Part shown: positions 1-10,287 of the stretch, in pieces
Position numbering within the stretch: the first letter of the stretch is position 1
Layout of the letters: each line of letters opens with the position of its first letter
Source: Pseudomonadota bacterium
Lineage (GTDB): Bacteria > Pseudomonadota > Alphaproteobacteria > Kiloniellales > J153
Length of the DNA stretch: 52,031 nucleotides
Direction of reading: 5' to 3'
Assembly (NCBI GenBank): GCA_022572685.1
Contig: JACZVL010000003.1
Location: 1-52,031, forward strand
Position numbers and translations under genes: made by a program
Notes under the pieces: model-generated
Database searches by the model: none
Seen by the model: the letters and a program-made list of their open reading frames with translations, nothing else
What the model was told of the DNA's origin: nothing

Positions 1-1257
1 TCGGTCGATGTCTCCGCGATCGTCTTCGGCCCCGGGGTCTTGGCCGAGGCCGGCGACCATGTGCGTGCGCGGGGCATCAAACGGGTCGCGCTGATGACCG
101 ACAAGGTCGTGGCCGGGCTCGAGCATCTGGCCACCCTGCGCGAGTCCCTGGAGGGCGCCGGGCTCGATGTCGTGCTCTACGACGAGGTCCGGGTCGAGCC
201 GACCGACCAGTCGTTCCTGGCGGCCGCCGATTTTGCCCGGGAGTGCGGCGCGGAAGGCTACGTCTCGCTCGGCGGCGGCTCGGTCCTCGACACCTGCAAG
301 GCGGCCAACCTCTACGCCAGCTATCCGGCCGAGTTCCTGACCTACGTGAACGCGCCGATCGGCGGCGGCCAGCCGGTGCCGGGGCCGCTCAAGCCCCACA
401 TCGCCTGCCCGACCACCGCGGGCACCGGCAGCGAGTGCACCGGAATCGCGATCTTCGATCTGCTGTCCCTGAAGGCCAAGACCGGCATCGTCTCGCGCCA
501 CCTGCGCCCGACCCTCGCGCTGGTCGATCCGGACTGCACCGCGACCCTGCCGACCAACGTGGTCGCGGCTTGCGGCTTCGACGTGCTCAGCCACGCGCTC
601 GAGTCCTATACCGCGATCGCCCACACAAAGCGCGCGCCGGCCGCGCGGCCGAGCCTGCGGCCGATGAGCCAGGGCGCCAATCCCTGGAGCGACATGGGCT
701 GCAAGGAGGCGCTTCGGCTGCTCGGCCGGTACCTGGTGCGGGCGGTGGGGGACGCGGGCGACCGGGAGGCGCGCGGCCAGCTGATGTGGGCCGCGACGCT
801 GGCCGGCATCGCCTTCGGCAACGCCGGCGTCCACGCGCCCCACGGCATGGCCTACGCGGTCGCCGGGCTGGTCCGGGACTTTCATCCGGAGGGCTATCCG
901 AACGACGGCCCGATCGTGCCCCACGGCATGTCGGTGATGGTCAACGCGCCGGCGGTGTTCCGCTTCACCGCCGCCGCCTGTCCGGAGCGCCACCTGGCCG
1001 CGGCCGGCTGGCTCGGCGCCGAGACCCGCGGGGCGGGGCCCGGGGACGCCGCCGAGGTGCTCTCGGGCCGGCTGATCGAGCTGATGCGCGCGACCGCCAT
1101 GCCGAATGGCATTGCCGGCGTCGGCTACGGCGAAGGCGACATCCCGGCGCTGACCGCGGGCGCCGCTCCCCAGCGCCGTCTGCTCGACAACGCGCCCTGT
1201 GCCATCGGCCGGGACGAACTGAGCGGCCTGTTCCGGGACGCGCTCAGCTACTGGTAG
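1..1257 (+). CDS. Iron-containing alcohol dehydrogenase family protein (hydroxyacid-oxoacid transhydrogenase-like), 5' end truncated by window
   Basis: Frame open from base 1 ([25 protein letters not shown]...); Fe-ADH motifs [53 protein letters not shown]. Confidence 0.88.
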   Translation, partial: SVDVSAIVFGPGVLAEAGDHVRARGIKRVALMTDKVVAGLEHLATLRESLEGAGLDVVLYDEVRVEPTDQSFLAAADFARECGAEGYVSLGGGSVLDTCKAANLYASYPAEFLTYVNAPIGGGQPVPGPLKPHIACPTTAGTGSECTGIAIFDLLSLKAKTGIVSRHLRPTLALVDPDCTATLPTNVVAACGFDVLSHALESYTAIAHTKRAPAARPSLRPMSQGANPWSDMGCKEALRLLGRYLVRAVGDAGDREARGQLMWAATLAGIAFGNAGVHAPHGMAYAVAGLVRDFHPEGYPNDGPIVPHGMSVMVNAPAVFRFTAAACPERHLAAAGWLGAETRGAGPGDAAEVLSGRLIELMRATAMPNGIAGVGYGEGDIPALTAGAAPQRRLLDNAPCAIGRDELSGLFRDALSYW

Positions 1258-1354
1258 GGCCCAGGTCGTGGCCTCACATAATCCGGCGAATTGGCCCTAG
1301 CCGCGCCTCGGCTCCAGGGACTAAGCTCCGGGCCAGGATTCGACAACACACTCG

Positions 1355-2692
1355 ATGGGGTGGAACCGGGCCATGACCGAAATCACCAAAATGCCAAACT
1401 CGCTCGAAGAGTACTGGATGCCGTTCACGGCCAACCGCGACTTCAAGGCCAATCCGCGGCTGATTACCGGCGCCCAGGGCATGTATTACACCACCCATCG
1501 GGGCGACCAGGTGCTCGACGCCTCGGCCGGGCTGTTCTGCGTGGCCGCCGGCCATGGGCGCAAGGAGATCGCCGAGGCGGCGCACAAGGCGCTGACCGAG
1601 CTCGACTACTGCCCGCCGTTCCAGTACGGCCATCCGCTGTCGTTCGAGCTGTCGCGCCGCCTGGCGGCGCTGACGCCGGGCGATCTCAATCACATCTTCT
1701 ATGGGAACTCAGGCTCCGAGGCCGTTGATTCGGCGTTGAAAATCTCACTCGCCTATCATCGGGCCAAGGGCGAGGGGCAGCGCACGCGCCTGGTCGGGCG
1801 CGAGCTCGCCTACCACGGCGTCAACTTCGGCGGCCTGACCGTGGCCGGGCTGGTCAACAACAAGCGCGTGTTCGGCCCCGGGCTGCCCGGCGCCCTGCAC
1901 CTGCGCCACACCCGCCTGCCCGAGCACCAGTTCGTGCGCGGCCAGCCGGAGACCGGGGCGGAGTTGGCCGAGGATCTGCAGCGCTTCGTCGAGCTCCACG
2001 GCGCCGACACCATCGCCGCCTGCATCGTCGAGCCGATCGCCGGCTCGGTCGGCTCGCTGGTGCCGCCCAAGGGCTACCTGGAACGCCTGCGCGAAATCTG
2101 CACCCAGCACGATATCGTGCTGATCTTCGACGAGGTGATCTGCGGTTTCGGGCGCACCGGCAAGCAGTTCGCCTCGGATTCCTTCGGCGTGGTGCCCGAC
2201 ATGATCACCATGGCCAAGGCGCTGACCAACGGCGTCGTGCCCATGGGCGCGGTCGCCTGCAGCGAAAATATCCACGAGACCATCACCGGCGCCGCGCCGG
2301 AACAGGCGATCGAGCTGTTCCACGGCTACACCTATTCGGGCTGCCCGGTGGCGGCGGCGGCGGGACTTGCGACCCGCGATATCTTCGAGCGGGAAGGCCT
2401 GGTCGAGCGCGCCGCAGAGATGGCGCCCAAGTTCCTGGACGCGCTGTTCGCGCTCCGGGACATCCCGGTGGTCACCGACATCCGCGGCTACGGCCTGCTC
2501 GGCACCCTCGACATGGCGCCGGTGGAGCGGCCGGGGGTGCGCGGCTACGCGGTCCTGCAGCAGCTCTACGACGCCGGGGTGATGACCAAGATCACCGGCG
2601 ACAGCGTGCTGCTCTCGCCGCCGCTGATTCTCGAGGACCGCCACATCGACGAGATGTTCACCAAGATCCGCGGCGTGCTCCAGGGGCAGTAA
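1355..2692 (+). CDS. Class III (omega-amino acid:pyruvate-like) aminotransferase; start may be ATG 1373
   Basis: YWMPFTANRDFK..., FYGNSGSEAVDSALK, IFDEVICGFGRTGK, PDMITMAKALTNG PLP-lysine motif. Confidence 0.88.
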   Translation: MGWNRAMTEITKMPNSLEEYWMPFTANRDFKANPRLITGAQGMYYTTHRGDQVLDASAGLFCVAAGHGRKEIAEAAHKALTELDYCPPFQYGHPLSFELSRRLAALTPGDLNHIFYGNSGSEAVDSALKISLAYHRAKGEGQRTRLVGRELAYHGVNFGGLTVAGLVNNKRVFGPGLPGALHLRHTRLPEHQFVRGQPETGAELAEDLQRFVELHGADTIAACIVEPIAGSVGSLVPPKGYLERLREICTQHDIVLIFDEVICGFGRTGKQFASDSFGVVPDMITMAKALTNGVVPMGAVACSENIHETITGAAPEQAIELFHGYTYSGCPVAAAAGLATRDIFEREGLVERAAEMAPKFLDALFALRDIPVVTDIRGYGLLGTLDMAPVERPGVRGYAVLQQLYDAGVMTKITGDSVLLSPPLILEDRHIDEMFTKIRGVLQGQ

Positions 2693-2709
2693 AACCAAGG
2701 ATCAAAGGA

Positions 2710-3597
2710 TCAGCCCTCCGGTGGCGGGGCGATGGCGTCCTCATAGGCGTGGCGCTGGGTGATGCGGCCGGCGTGCTCGAACACGTCGAGGGTCGCCTCA
2801 TAGGCTTGGCGCGTGATCTCGACATGCGGGCTCCAACAGCCCAGGGCCTGGTAGGCGGCGATGGTGTCGGTGAGGACGTCGATGTCGATCTCCGGGAACA
2901 GGGCCCGCTCGGCATGGGCGATCTCGGCGGCCGGGGTGGCGCCGATGTAGGCCCGGGTCTTGCGGTAGGCGCGCATGAAGGCCTTGGCCTCCTCGGTCGC
3001 CAGCCATTCCCGCGTCGCCGCCAGGCTGGAGAAGGCGCAGGGGCCGATCGGGTCGCCGACGCGGGCGACCACCTGGCCGACGCGGTCGTGCTCCAACTGC
3101 TGCGGCGCCGGGCCCTGCTGGTGGATGTAGTCGCCGGACCCATTGCGGAACGCCGCGTCCATCTCGGCGGCGCTGCCCGCGTCGACCGCCTCGATCGCGC
3201 CATAGTCGACCCCCGCCTTGTGGCAGGCGTAGCGGAACATGGCCAGCGGCTGGACGCCGTGGTCGACCAGGACTTGTCTGCCGGCGAGTGAGTCCCAGGA
3301 GAAGTCCGGGTCCGGCCCGCGCCCGGTGAGGAAAAACCCGTCCATCTCGTTGACCTGCGCGAAGTGCAGGGCCGGCGGGGTCTCGCCGCGCTCGAGCGCC
3401 GCGATCCCCTGCGAGGGCGCCGACTGCACCACCTCGGCGGTGCCGTTTTGCAAGGCCGCGATCGCGGTTACGCCGGGCGCCGCGATCGAATGCTCGGGCT
3501 CCAGGCCCTCGGCCTGCAGGAAGCCGCCGGTGAAGGTCGAGATCAGCGGGCTGTAGAAGGCGGAGAAACGGGTGAACTGAATGCGGATCTTGGTCAT
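2710..3597 (-). CDS. NMT1/THI5-like ABC-type substrate-binding domain protein without evident signal peptide
   Basis: MTKIRIQFTRFSAFYSPLISTFTGGFLQAEGLEPE..., SLAGRQVLVDHGVQPLAMFRYAC; N-terminus lacks a hydrophobic leader. Confidence 0.65.
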   Translation of the reverse strand: MTKIRIQFTRFSAFYSPLISTFTGGFLQAEGLEPEHSIAAPGVTAIAALQNGTAEVVQSAPSQGIAALERGETPPALHFAQVNEMDGFFLTGRGPDPDFSWDSLAGRQVLVDHGVQPLAMFRYACHKAGVDYGAIEAVDAGSAAEMDAAFRNGSGDYIHQQGPAPQQLEHDRVGQVVARVGDPIGPCAFSSLAATREWLATEEAKAFMRAYRKTRAYIGATPAAEIAHAERALFPEIDIDVLTDTIAAYQALGCWSPHVEITRQAYEATLDVFEHAGRITQRHAYEDAIAPPPEG

Positions 3598-3864
3598 GGA
3601 TGTCAGCCTCGCGGATCGATCGGAAGGGTGCGGCGGGGGGCCGGGCCGTTGTCGGCCGGAAGCGGCCGGACCGGGATGTTATACCAAAGGTCCCTGATAT
3701 TGACCCATGGAGACGGTTTTCCAAGGTTTTCGGCCCGCGAGGCGTGTTTTCCCGCTGGATCAAAGACCTTGAAGGAAATCGCCGGTTCTGGCACCGTAGC
3801 GCCCTGTGATTTCGGCACGATAATCAGAATCTGCCTCAAGGAGGCACATAGCAGGGAGAGTCCG

Positions 3865-5103
3865 ATGAAGAGATTTGGTTTGTTGGCCGCCACCGCCATC
3901 CTGGCCCTGGCGGCGTATAGCGGCGCGGCGGAAGCCCAGAGTTGCCCGATCAAGATCGGCGGTCTGACGCCGCTGTCGGCGCCCGGCGCGGTCGGCGCCG
4001 GCGAGGGCATGCGCGCGGCGATGCTGATTGCCGAGAAAGACATCAACGCCGCCGGCGGTATCCTTGGCTGCGACCTCAAGGTGATCATCGCCGATACCGA
4101 GGGCCTGCCGGAAAAGGCGTCGGCCATGATGGAGAAGCTGATCACCCAGGACGGCGTGGTCGCGGTCGGCGGTGCTTATCATAGCTCGGTCGGCGTGGCC
4201 TCGAAGGACGTCGCCAACAACCGCAAGATCCCGGTGGTCTTCGCCGAGACCTGGAACGACACCATCACCGGCGACAAGCAGAAGTTCATCTTCCGCATCG
4301 CGCCCTTGAGTTCCTGGGCGTCTTCCACCCTGTGGCAGGCGGCGCTGCTGGTTCCCAACATCAAGAAGGTCGCGATCCTGACCGAGAACACCGACTACGG
4401 CATTCCCGCCGCCCAAGAGACCAGCAAGGGCCTGGCGAGTGGCGGCGTCGAGGCGGTGACCTTCAGCGTCGATATCGGCACCCAGGATTACGCCGGCATC
4501 GTCGAGCGCATGAAGGCCGAAAAGCCGGACTACATCATCGTGCTCGCCACCGGCGAAGCGGGCTACAACTTCGCCCAGCAGGCCGCCGACGCCGGCATGG
4601 GGCCGCAGGACATTCCCTTCCAGGCCGGTCAGGTGGCGCTCGAAAGCAAGGCCTATTGGGAAAACGTTCCCGACGGCAACTTCGCCTTCGTGCAGCGGAT
4701 CGGCACGCCGGCGAACCTGTGGAGCGAGAAGGCGCTGGCTTTGAACGAAGCCTATAAGGCCGTGACCAATCGGGGCGTCATCGAGAGCTATTCGATGGAA
4801 GCCTATGACTCGATCGCGATTCTCGCCCAGGCCATCAACGAGGCCGGCACCACCGACGGCGACGCCATCGTCGCGGCGCTGGAGGGGATCAGTCACGAAG
4901 GCACCCTGGGGCGCATCTACTTCCCCTACGGGACCAAGAAGGACCCGAGCGTGGACGGCAAGGGCGACGAGTGGTGGCACCAGTGGCCCGATGTGGCGTT
5001 GACGATGATCCAGTATCAGGAAGAGGGGCAGAGTTCGGTCGACGCCCCGATCGTCTGGCCGGATGCCTACAAGACCGGCGAGCCCATCTACGTCAACCAG
5101 TAG
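3865..5103 (+). CDS. Branched-chain-amino-acid-type ABC transporter substrate-binding protein (LivK-like)
   Basis: ATG 3865 with upstream GGGAGAG; signal peptide MKRFGLLAATAILALAAYSGAAEAQ; type 1 periplasmic binding fold (IKIGGLTPLSAPGA...EKDINAAGGILG). Confidence 0.9.
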   Translation: MKRFGLLAATAILALAAYSGAAEAQSCPIKIGGLTPLSAPGAVGAGEGMRAAMLIAEKDINAAGGILGCDLKVIIADTEGLPEKASAMMEKLITQDGVVAVGGAYHSSVGVASKDVANNRKIPVVFAETWNDTITGDKQKFIFRIAPLSSWASSTLWQAALLVPNIKKVAILTENTDYGIPAAQETSKGLASGGVEAVTFSVDIGTQDYAGIVERMKAEKPDYIIVLATGEAGYNFAQQAADAGMGPQDIPFQAGQVALESKAYWENVPDGNFAFVQRIGTPANLWSEKALALNEAYKAVTNRGVIESYSMEAYDSIAILAQAINEAGTTDGDAIVAALEGISHEGTLGRIYFPYGTKKDPSVDGKGDEWWHQWPDVALTMIQYQEEGQSSVDAPIVWPDAYKTGEPIYVNQ

Positions 5104-5137
5104 GCGGCCGGTAAACGGATTTCCGACCCATGAGACC

Positions 5138-5176
5138 CCGCCGGCGGCCTCCGCGTTTCGCGGAGGCCGCCGGCGG
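5138..5176 (+). promoter_or_regulatory. Perfect 18-bp inverted repeat hairpin (3-nt loop) between livK-like and livH-like genes
   Basis: CCGCCGGCGGCCTCCGCG-TTT-CGCGGAGGCCGCCGGCGG; no T-tract follows. Confidence 0.85.
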
Positions 5177-5228
5177 ACCTCGTGAAAATCACATCTTTTC
5201 CATGACCGGGACGCGGGCGGGGTAGAGC

Positions 5229-6497
5229 GTGGAGTTTCCGCATATCTTCTGGGGAGTGTTCGGCTGGATGATCTTCTGGGCGGTGACCGGGAGCATCGCC
5301 ACCCGCTACTTCTATCTGCGCCGGGACCTGGATACCTCGAACGCGCCTTTCGTCGGCGCCATGCTGGGCGCCTCGACGGGTCCTATCGGCCTGGTGCCGC
5401 TGTGCCTGAACACGCCCGAACTCACCACCCGCTTGATGGTGATGCCGGCGCTGGCGTCGGTCGGCGTGCTGATGATCGCCTTCGGTTTCGCCGACCCGGA
5501 GAACTTCTGCGTCGCCAACGGCTCTTTCGTCGCCTCGCAGATCGTCAACGGGCTGATCATCGGCATCATCTACGGCTTCATGGCGCTGGGGCTGACGCTG
5601 ATCTTCTCGATCCTCGGCGTGGTCAGCTTCGCCCACGGCGAGTTCTACATGATCGGCGGCATGATCACCTATTTCCTGACCAAGGTTTGGCTTCCCGGCA
5701 TCAACCCGATCCTTGCCATCTCGCTCGCCTGCCTCGCCGCCTTCGCCATCGGCGCGGCTTTCGAGCGGATGTTCCTGACGCCGATGTACGAGGGCAAGGT
5801 CGACCGGCCGGTCGAATACGGCATCCTGGTGACCTTCGGCCTAGCCTTCACGATACAGTATTTCGTCCAGGCCACGGCCGGCGCCAACCCGTTGAAGGCG
5901 AGCCGGTACTTCGATTTCCCCCGCATCCGTCTGCCGTCGAGCGCCGATCCCTGGCTGATCAAGACCAGCCGCGGGAATATGGAGCTGTTCGAGACCATAT
6001 CGATTTCCAACCCCCGCTTCACGGCGGCGGTGATGTGCATCATCGTGTTCGGCGCGCTGATGTTCTTCCTGCACCGCACCTGGACCGGCAAGGCGCTGCG
6101 CGCGGTCAGCCAGGACCGCGAGGCGGCGGCCATCGCCGGCATCAACCCCGACCGCATGAACATGCTGGCCTTCGCGCTCGGCGGCATGATCGCGGCCCTC
6201 GCCGGCGCCATGCTGGTGCAGGCGTTCTCCTGGCTGCCCCAGGTCGGCGCCATACCGGCCATGCGGTCGTTCGTGATCCTGGTCCTCGGCGGCTTGGGCT
6301 CGATCCCCGGCGCCTTCGTCGGCGGGGTCATCGTCGGGCTGTTCGAGGCGGCGGGCACCGGCTGCCTGCCGGACCCCCAGAAGGCGGCCTCCTATATCCC
6401 CGCCTACGGCATGATCATCCTCACGCTCACGCTATTGCTGCGACCGACCGGGCTGTTCGGCCGCCGCTTCGCCACCGGCGCGCACGGTAAATTTTGA
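5229..6497 (+). CDS. Branched-chain amino acid-type ABC permease (LivH-like) with about 100-aa N-terminal extension
   Basis: GTG start; LivH core NGLIIGIIYGFMALGLTLIFSILGVVSFAHGEFYMIGG, ALRAVSQDREAAAIAGINPDRMN. Confidence 0.88.
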   Translation: MEFPHIFWGVFGWMIFWAVTGSIATRYFYLRRDLDTSNAPFVGAMLGASTGPIGLVPLCLNTPELTTRLMVMPALASVGVLMIAFGFADPENFCVANGSFVASQIVNGLIIGIIYGFMALGLTLIFSILGVVSFAHGEFYMIGGMITYFLTKVWLPGINPILAISLACLAAFAIGAAFERMFLTPMYEGKVDRPVEYGILVTFGLAFTIQYFVQATAGANPLKASRYFDFPRIRLPSSADPWLIKTSRGNMELFETISISNPRFTAAVMCIIVFGALMFFLHRTWTGKALRAVSQDREAAAIAGINPDRMNMLAFALGGMIAALAGAMLVQAFSWLPQVGAIPAMRSFVILVLGGLGSIPGAFVGGVIVGLFEAAGTGCLPDPQKAASYIPAYGMIILTLTLLLRPTGLFGRRFATGAHGKF

Positions 6498-7708
6498 CCA
6501 GGTCGCGCATACCGCAAGCGGCGGGGCTGTTCCTGGTCCTGTTCTTCGCGATCTTTCCGTTCGTCTACAGCGCGAACGACTATCCCTACATCATGCACAC
6601 CCTCATCGCGTGTTTTTACTACGCGATCCTGGCCTCGAGCTGGTCGATGCTGTCGGGTTACGCCGGACAGTTTTCGTTCGGTCACATGGGGTTTACGGGT
6701 GTCGGGGCCTATACCGCGGCGTTGTTCAGCCATTATTTCTATCTGTCGCCGGTGCCGACCGGATTTTGCACCGAATTTCTCATCGGCGACCAATATCTGG
6801 TCATCGTCGATGCGATCGGCGTCACCTCGTCGACCCTGACCCAGGACTGCCTGCGCAAGGCGCTCGCGGTGTGGGACGGCAGTGTCCAGATCACCCCCAT
6901 GCCGGTCTGGCTCGGCATCGCGCTGGGCACCATCATGGGCGGCGTATTCGGCCTGCTGATCGGGCTTTTGGTGCTGCCCTTGCGGGCCGCTTATCTGGCC
7001 TTGTTCACCCTGGGATTTTCGGAAATTCTGCGCGCCACGATCAGCGCGGAGATCGCGATTACCCGTGGCCAGGCGGGCATCGAGTTGCCCTATCTGTTCG
7101 ACAGCGGCATCACCCTGTTCGGCCGCCATTTCGATAAGACCGACAAGCTGCCGCCCTATTTCGTGATGCTGTTCCTGCTTCTGACCTGCCTCGCCATCAT
7201 GTTCTGGCTGACCAAATCCAAGTTCGGCCTGTTCGTGCGCGCGTTGCGCGAGGACCAGGACGCGGCGGCGGCGCTCGGCGTCAACACCACGCGCTACAAG
7301 ATCCTGGTGTTCGTCATCACCTCGATGATGGCGGCGGCGGCCGGCGCGGTGATGGCCCATTACATCCGTATCATCACGCCCAACAATCTGATGATCCTGC
7401 AGATGAGCCTGGTGGTCGCCATGGCGGTGATCGGCGGAGTCGAGAACGTGATCGCCGCGGCGATCGGCGCGATCCTCATCAACTTCGCGCTGGAGCTGCT
7501 GCGCAACTCCTTCGAGATCGGCCCCTTCACGCTCGATATGACGATCTGGCGTCTGGTGGTCTTTGGCGTGTTGCTGATGGTAACTCTGCGGTTCTTCCGC
7601 AACGGGCTGATCGCGCCTTTGATCGACCATTTCACGCGCGGCCATGTCGCCGCCGAGACGGTGGCCCAGCGCAAGGTGGCCGCGGACCAGGCGGGGGGCG
7701 CTTCATGA
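6494..7708 (+). CDS. Branched-chain amino acid-type ABC permease (LivM-like)
   Basis: 4-bp overlap with livH; WSMLSGYAGQFSFGHMGFTGVGAYTAAL, FVRALREDQDAAAALGVNTTRYKI. Confidence 0.9.
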   Translation: MTRSRIPQAAGLFLVLFFAIFPFVYSANDYPYIMHTLIACFYYAILASSWSMLSGYAGQFSFGHMGFTGVGAYTAALFSHYFYLSPVPTGFCTEFLIGDQYLVIVDAIGVTSSTLTQDCLRKALAVWDGSVQITPMPVWLGIALGTIMGGVFGLLIGLLVLPLRAAYLALFTLGFSEILRATISAEIAITRGQAGIELPYLFDSGITLFGRHFDKTDKLPPYFVMLFLLLTCLAIMFWLTKSKFGLFVRALREDQDAAAALGVNTTRYKILVFVITSMMAAAAGAVMAHYIRIITPNNLMILQMSLVVAMAVIGGVENVIAAAIGAILINFALELLRNSFEIGPFTLDMTIWRLVVFGVLLMVTLRFFRNGLIAPLIDHFTRGHVAAETVAQRKVAADQAGGAS

Positions 7709-8466
7709 CCAATCTGGTGGTCACGAACCTGAACAAGCGCTTCGGCGGGCTCCACGTTCTCAAGGACGTCAACTTCGAGATCAACGGGCCGGAGCTGATC
7801 GGCCTGATCGGGCCCAACGGCGCCGGCAAGACGACCGTGACCAACATCCTGGACGGCGCGATCAAGCCCAACAGCGGCACGGTCTATCTGAACGGCCAGC
7901 GCATCGACCAGCTCCAGCCCTACCAGGTGGCGCGCGCGGGCCTGGGCCGGACCTTCCAGGTGACCCGTTCGTTCCGGCGCATGTCCGTGCTCGATAACCT
8001 CTTCGTGCCGGCGCTGGCGCTCAACCGCGGCAACAGCCGGGCCGAGATCGAAGAGAAGGCCATGGAGGTGCTCGAGTTCCTGACCATGGCGCACCTGCGC
8101 AACGAATATGCCCGGGCGCTGTCCGGCGGCCAGCAGAAGCTGCTCGAGCTCGGCCGCCTGCTGATGCTCGACCCGGAGGTGATCATCCTCGACGAGCCCT
8201 TCGCCGGCGTGCACCCGCAGCTCATGAAAGTCATCTACAGCTACATAGAGCGGGTCAACGACGCCGGCACGGCGATCATCCTGATCAGCCACCAGATGGA
8301 CTCGATCTTCACCCTGTGCCGGCGCCTGCTGGTGCTCAACTACGGCGATTTGATCGCCGACGGCGTGCCCGACGACGTCAAGCGCGACCCCGCCGTGATC
8401 GAGGCCTATCTGGGAGTCGAGGAAGAAGACACCGGCGCCGGGAAAGGGGGCCGGGCCCAGCCATGA
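7705..8466 (+). CDS. ABC transporter ATP-binding protein (LivG-like)
   Basis: Walker A GPNGAGKTT, signature LSGGQQKLLELGR, Walker B VIILDEPF; overlaps previous gene by 4 bp. Confidence 0.92.
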   Translation: MTNLVVTNLNKRFGGLHVLKDVNFEINGPELIGLIGPNGAGKTTVTNILDGAIKPNSGTVYLNGQRIDQLQPYQVARAGLGRTFQVTRSFRRMSVLDNLFVPALALNRGNSRAEIEEKAMEVLEFLTMAHLRNEYARALSGGQQKLLELGRLLMLDPEVIILDEPFAGVHPQLMKVIYSYIERVNDAGTAIILISHQMDSIFTLCRRLLVLNYGDLIADGVPDDVKRDPAVIEAYLGVEEEDTGAGKGGRAQP

Positions 8467-9197
8467 CCGAAGCGACTTCGGAAGCCCGGGTCATTCTCGA
8501 GATCAGCGATCTTGACGTTGGCTACTACAAGGACCTGAACATCATTCAGGGCCTCAATATCAAGGCCCGCGAGAACCAGATCACCGCGATCCTGGGGGCC
8601 AACGGGGTCGGCAAGTCGACCGCGCTCAAGGCGATGTTCGGTTTCCTGCGCCCCAACGCGGGCGAGATCCTGCTCGATGGCGAAAGCATCCTCGAGGTCC
8701 CGACCTACGAGAGGATTCTCAAGGGCCTGGCCTACATCCCGCAGCAGCCGGGCGTGTTCAAGGACATGTCCGTCGAGGAGAACCTGCAGCTCGGCGGCTG
8801 GACCTTCCGGCGCAACAAGAAGCTGGTCCGCGAAAAGATGGAGGCCAACTACGAGCGCTTCCCGGCGCTGCGCGACAAGCGCAAGCAGATCACCGGCGAG
8901 CTCTCCGGCGGCCAGCAACGCATGGTCGAGATCAGCCGCACCCTGATGGCCGATCCCAAGATGCTGCTGATCGACGAACCCACGGCGGGCCTGTCCAAGA
9001 TGCTGGCCGAGGAAGTCTACGAGATGCTGACCGTGCTGACCTCGCGGGACAACCTGACCATCCTGATCGTCGACCAGGAGATTCGTCAGGCCCTCAAGAT
9101 TTCCGACTACGTCTACGTGCTCGAACTCGGCCGCAACAAGTTCGAGGGCGCGCCGTCGGATTTCGACGACCTGGAAAAAGCCTTCTGGGTCGGCTGA
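8463..9197 (+). CDS. ABC transporter ATP-binding protein (LivF-like)
   Basis: ATG 8463 in ATGA overlap; GANGVGKST, LSGGQQRMVEISR, MLLIDEPTAGLS. Confidence 0.92.
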   Translation: MTEATSEARVILEISDLDVGYYKDLNIIQGLNIKARENQITAILGANGVGKSTALKAMFGFLRPNAGEILLDGESILEVPTYERILKGLAYIPQQPGVFKDMSVEENLQLGGWTFRRNKKLVREKMEANYERFPALRDKRKQITGELSGGQQRMVEISRTLMADPKMLLIDEPTAGLSKMLAEEVYEMLTVLTSRDNLTILIVDQEIRQALKISDYVYVLELGRNKFEGAPSDFDDLEKAFWVG

Positions 9198-9319
9198 GCC
9201 GCGGGGCCGGGGAGCGACCCCGCGCCCATGGACCCACCCGATCCAATCGACCCGATCGCGCACTTGGATATCGGGGTGGTAACGACCCCCTCCGGCGTTC
9301 GGGACCAGGATCGCCGCGG

Positions 9320-10084
9320 CTACCCCAAGGCCGCCCGCAACAGGCCGGCGGTGGCGAGGAAGATCAGCAGGATCAGGGTGAAGCGGCGGAACGACCGTGG
9401 CGAGGTCTTGAGGAAGTGCCGGTTGCCGAGCCAGACGCCGAGGAACAGCGGGATACAGAACAGCGCCGTGCGCAGCAGCACCTCTTGGGTGACCAGGCCG
9501 TTGATCCAGGCCACGCCGGTGCCGTAGATATCGGCGATCATCAGGTAGACGATCAGCGTCGCCCGCGAGGTCGCGATCGCGGCGGCGCTATAGAGGAAGA
9601 ACAGGACCACCGGCAGGCCGCCGACCGCGGCGGCGCCGTTGGCGATGCCCGAGGCCACGCCGGTGCCTAAAATTGTCGGCCCGCCCGGTCGGGAGCCGGC
9701 TTGCGCGCCGCGCCAAATGAGCGCGCAGGCGAGCAGCACCAAGAGCGAGATCACCACGCGCATGACATCGGCCGGCAACGCCGCCAGCAGCGCGAAGCCG
9801 GCCGGCATGCCGAGCGCCGCCCCGGTCAGCAGCCATGCCATGGTGCGCCAGGGCACGTCCTTCCAGACCTGGGCGAGCAGGCCGAGGCTGGCGGCGATTT
9901 CGAGCAGCAGCGAGATCGGCACGACCTCGGCCGGCGGCAAGACGAGCGTCAGGCTGGTCACGATCAGCGCCGAGGCGCCGAAGCCGCTGTAGCCGCGCAC
10001 CACGGCCGCGGCGAAGACCACGACCAGCGCGTAGGCCAGGGTCGGCGCGTCCAGTCCGGCGAAAATCTGCGGTGCCGAGTCCAC
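9320..10084 (-). CDS. TauE/SafE family sulfite exporter-like membrane protein
   Basis: 254 aa, multi-TM; VVRGYSGFGASALIVTSLTLVLPPAEVVP typical of TauE/SafE. Confidence 0.82.
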   Translation of the reverse strand: MDSAPQIFAGLDAPTLAYALVVVFAAAVVRGYSGFGASALIVTSLTLVLPPAEVVPISLLLEIAASLGLLAQVWKDVPWRTMAWLLTGAALGMPAGFALLAALPADVMRVVISLLVLLACALIWRGAQAGSRPGGPTILGTGVASGIANGAAAVGGLPVVLFFLYSAAAIATSRATLIVYLMIADIYGTGVAWINGLVTQEVLLRTALFCIPLFLGVWLGNRHFLKTSPRSFRRFTLILLIFLATAGLLRAALG

Positions 10085-10103
10085 CGCGATTTATACCAGG
10101 GAT

Positions 10104-10216
10104 CAGGCGACCGTGTAGTCCTTGTACTTGTCCAACAGGCGCACCGGCTGTTTCAGCGCCTCGCGGCGGAAGGTCGTTCGCATGCCCGCGAAGCCGGGGC
10201 CCGATTGCAGGGACGG
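10104..10216 (-). pseudogene. Possible C-terminal coding remnant of an unidentified gene
   Basis: Minus-strand frame reads ...SGPGFAGMRTTFRREALKQPVRLLDKYKDYTVA-stop, protein-like but with an in-frame stop just upstream and no start. Confidence 0.25.
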
Positions 10217-10287
10217 GCCGGACTTGTTACCAATTCACGCAACTTATCCATCCAGGCAATTGAAACCCACGAGGGACCTCTCGAATA

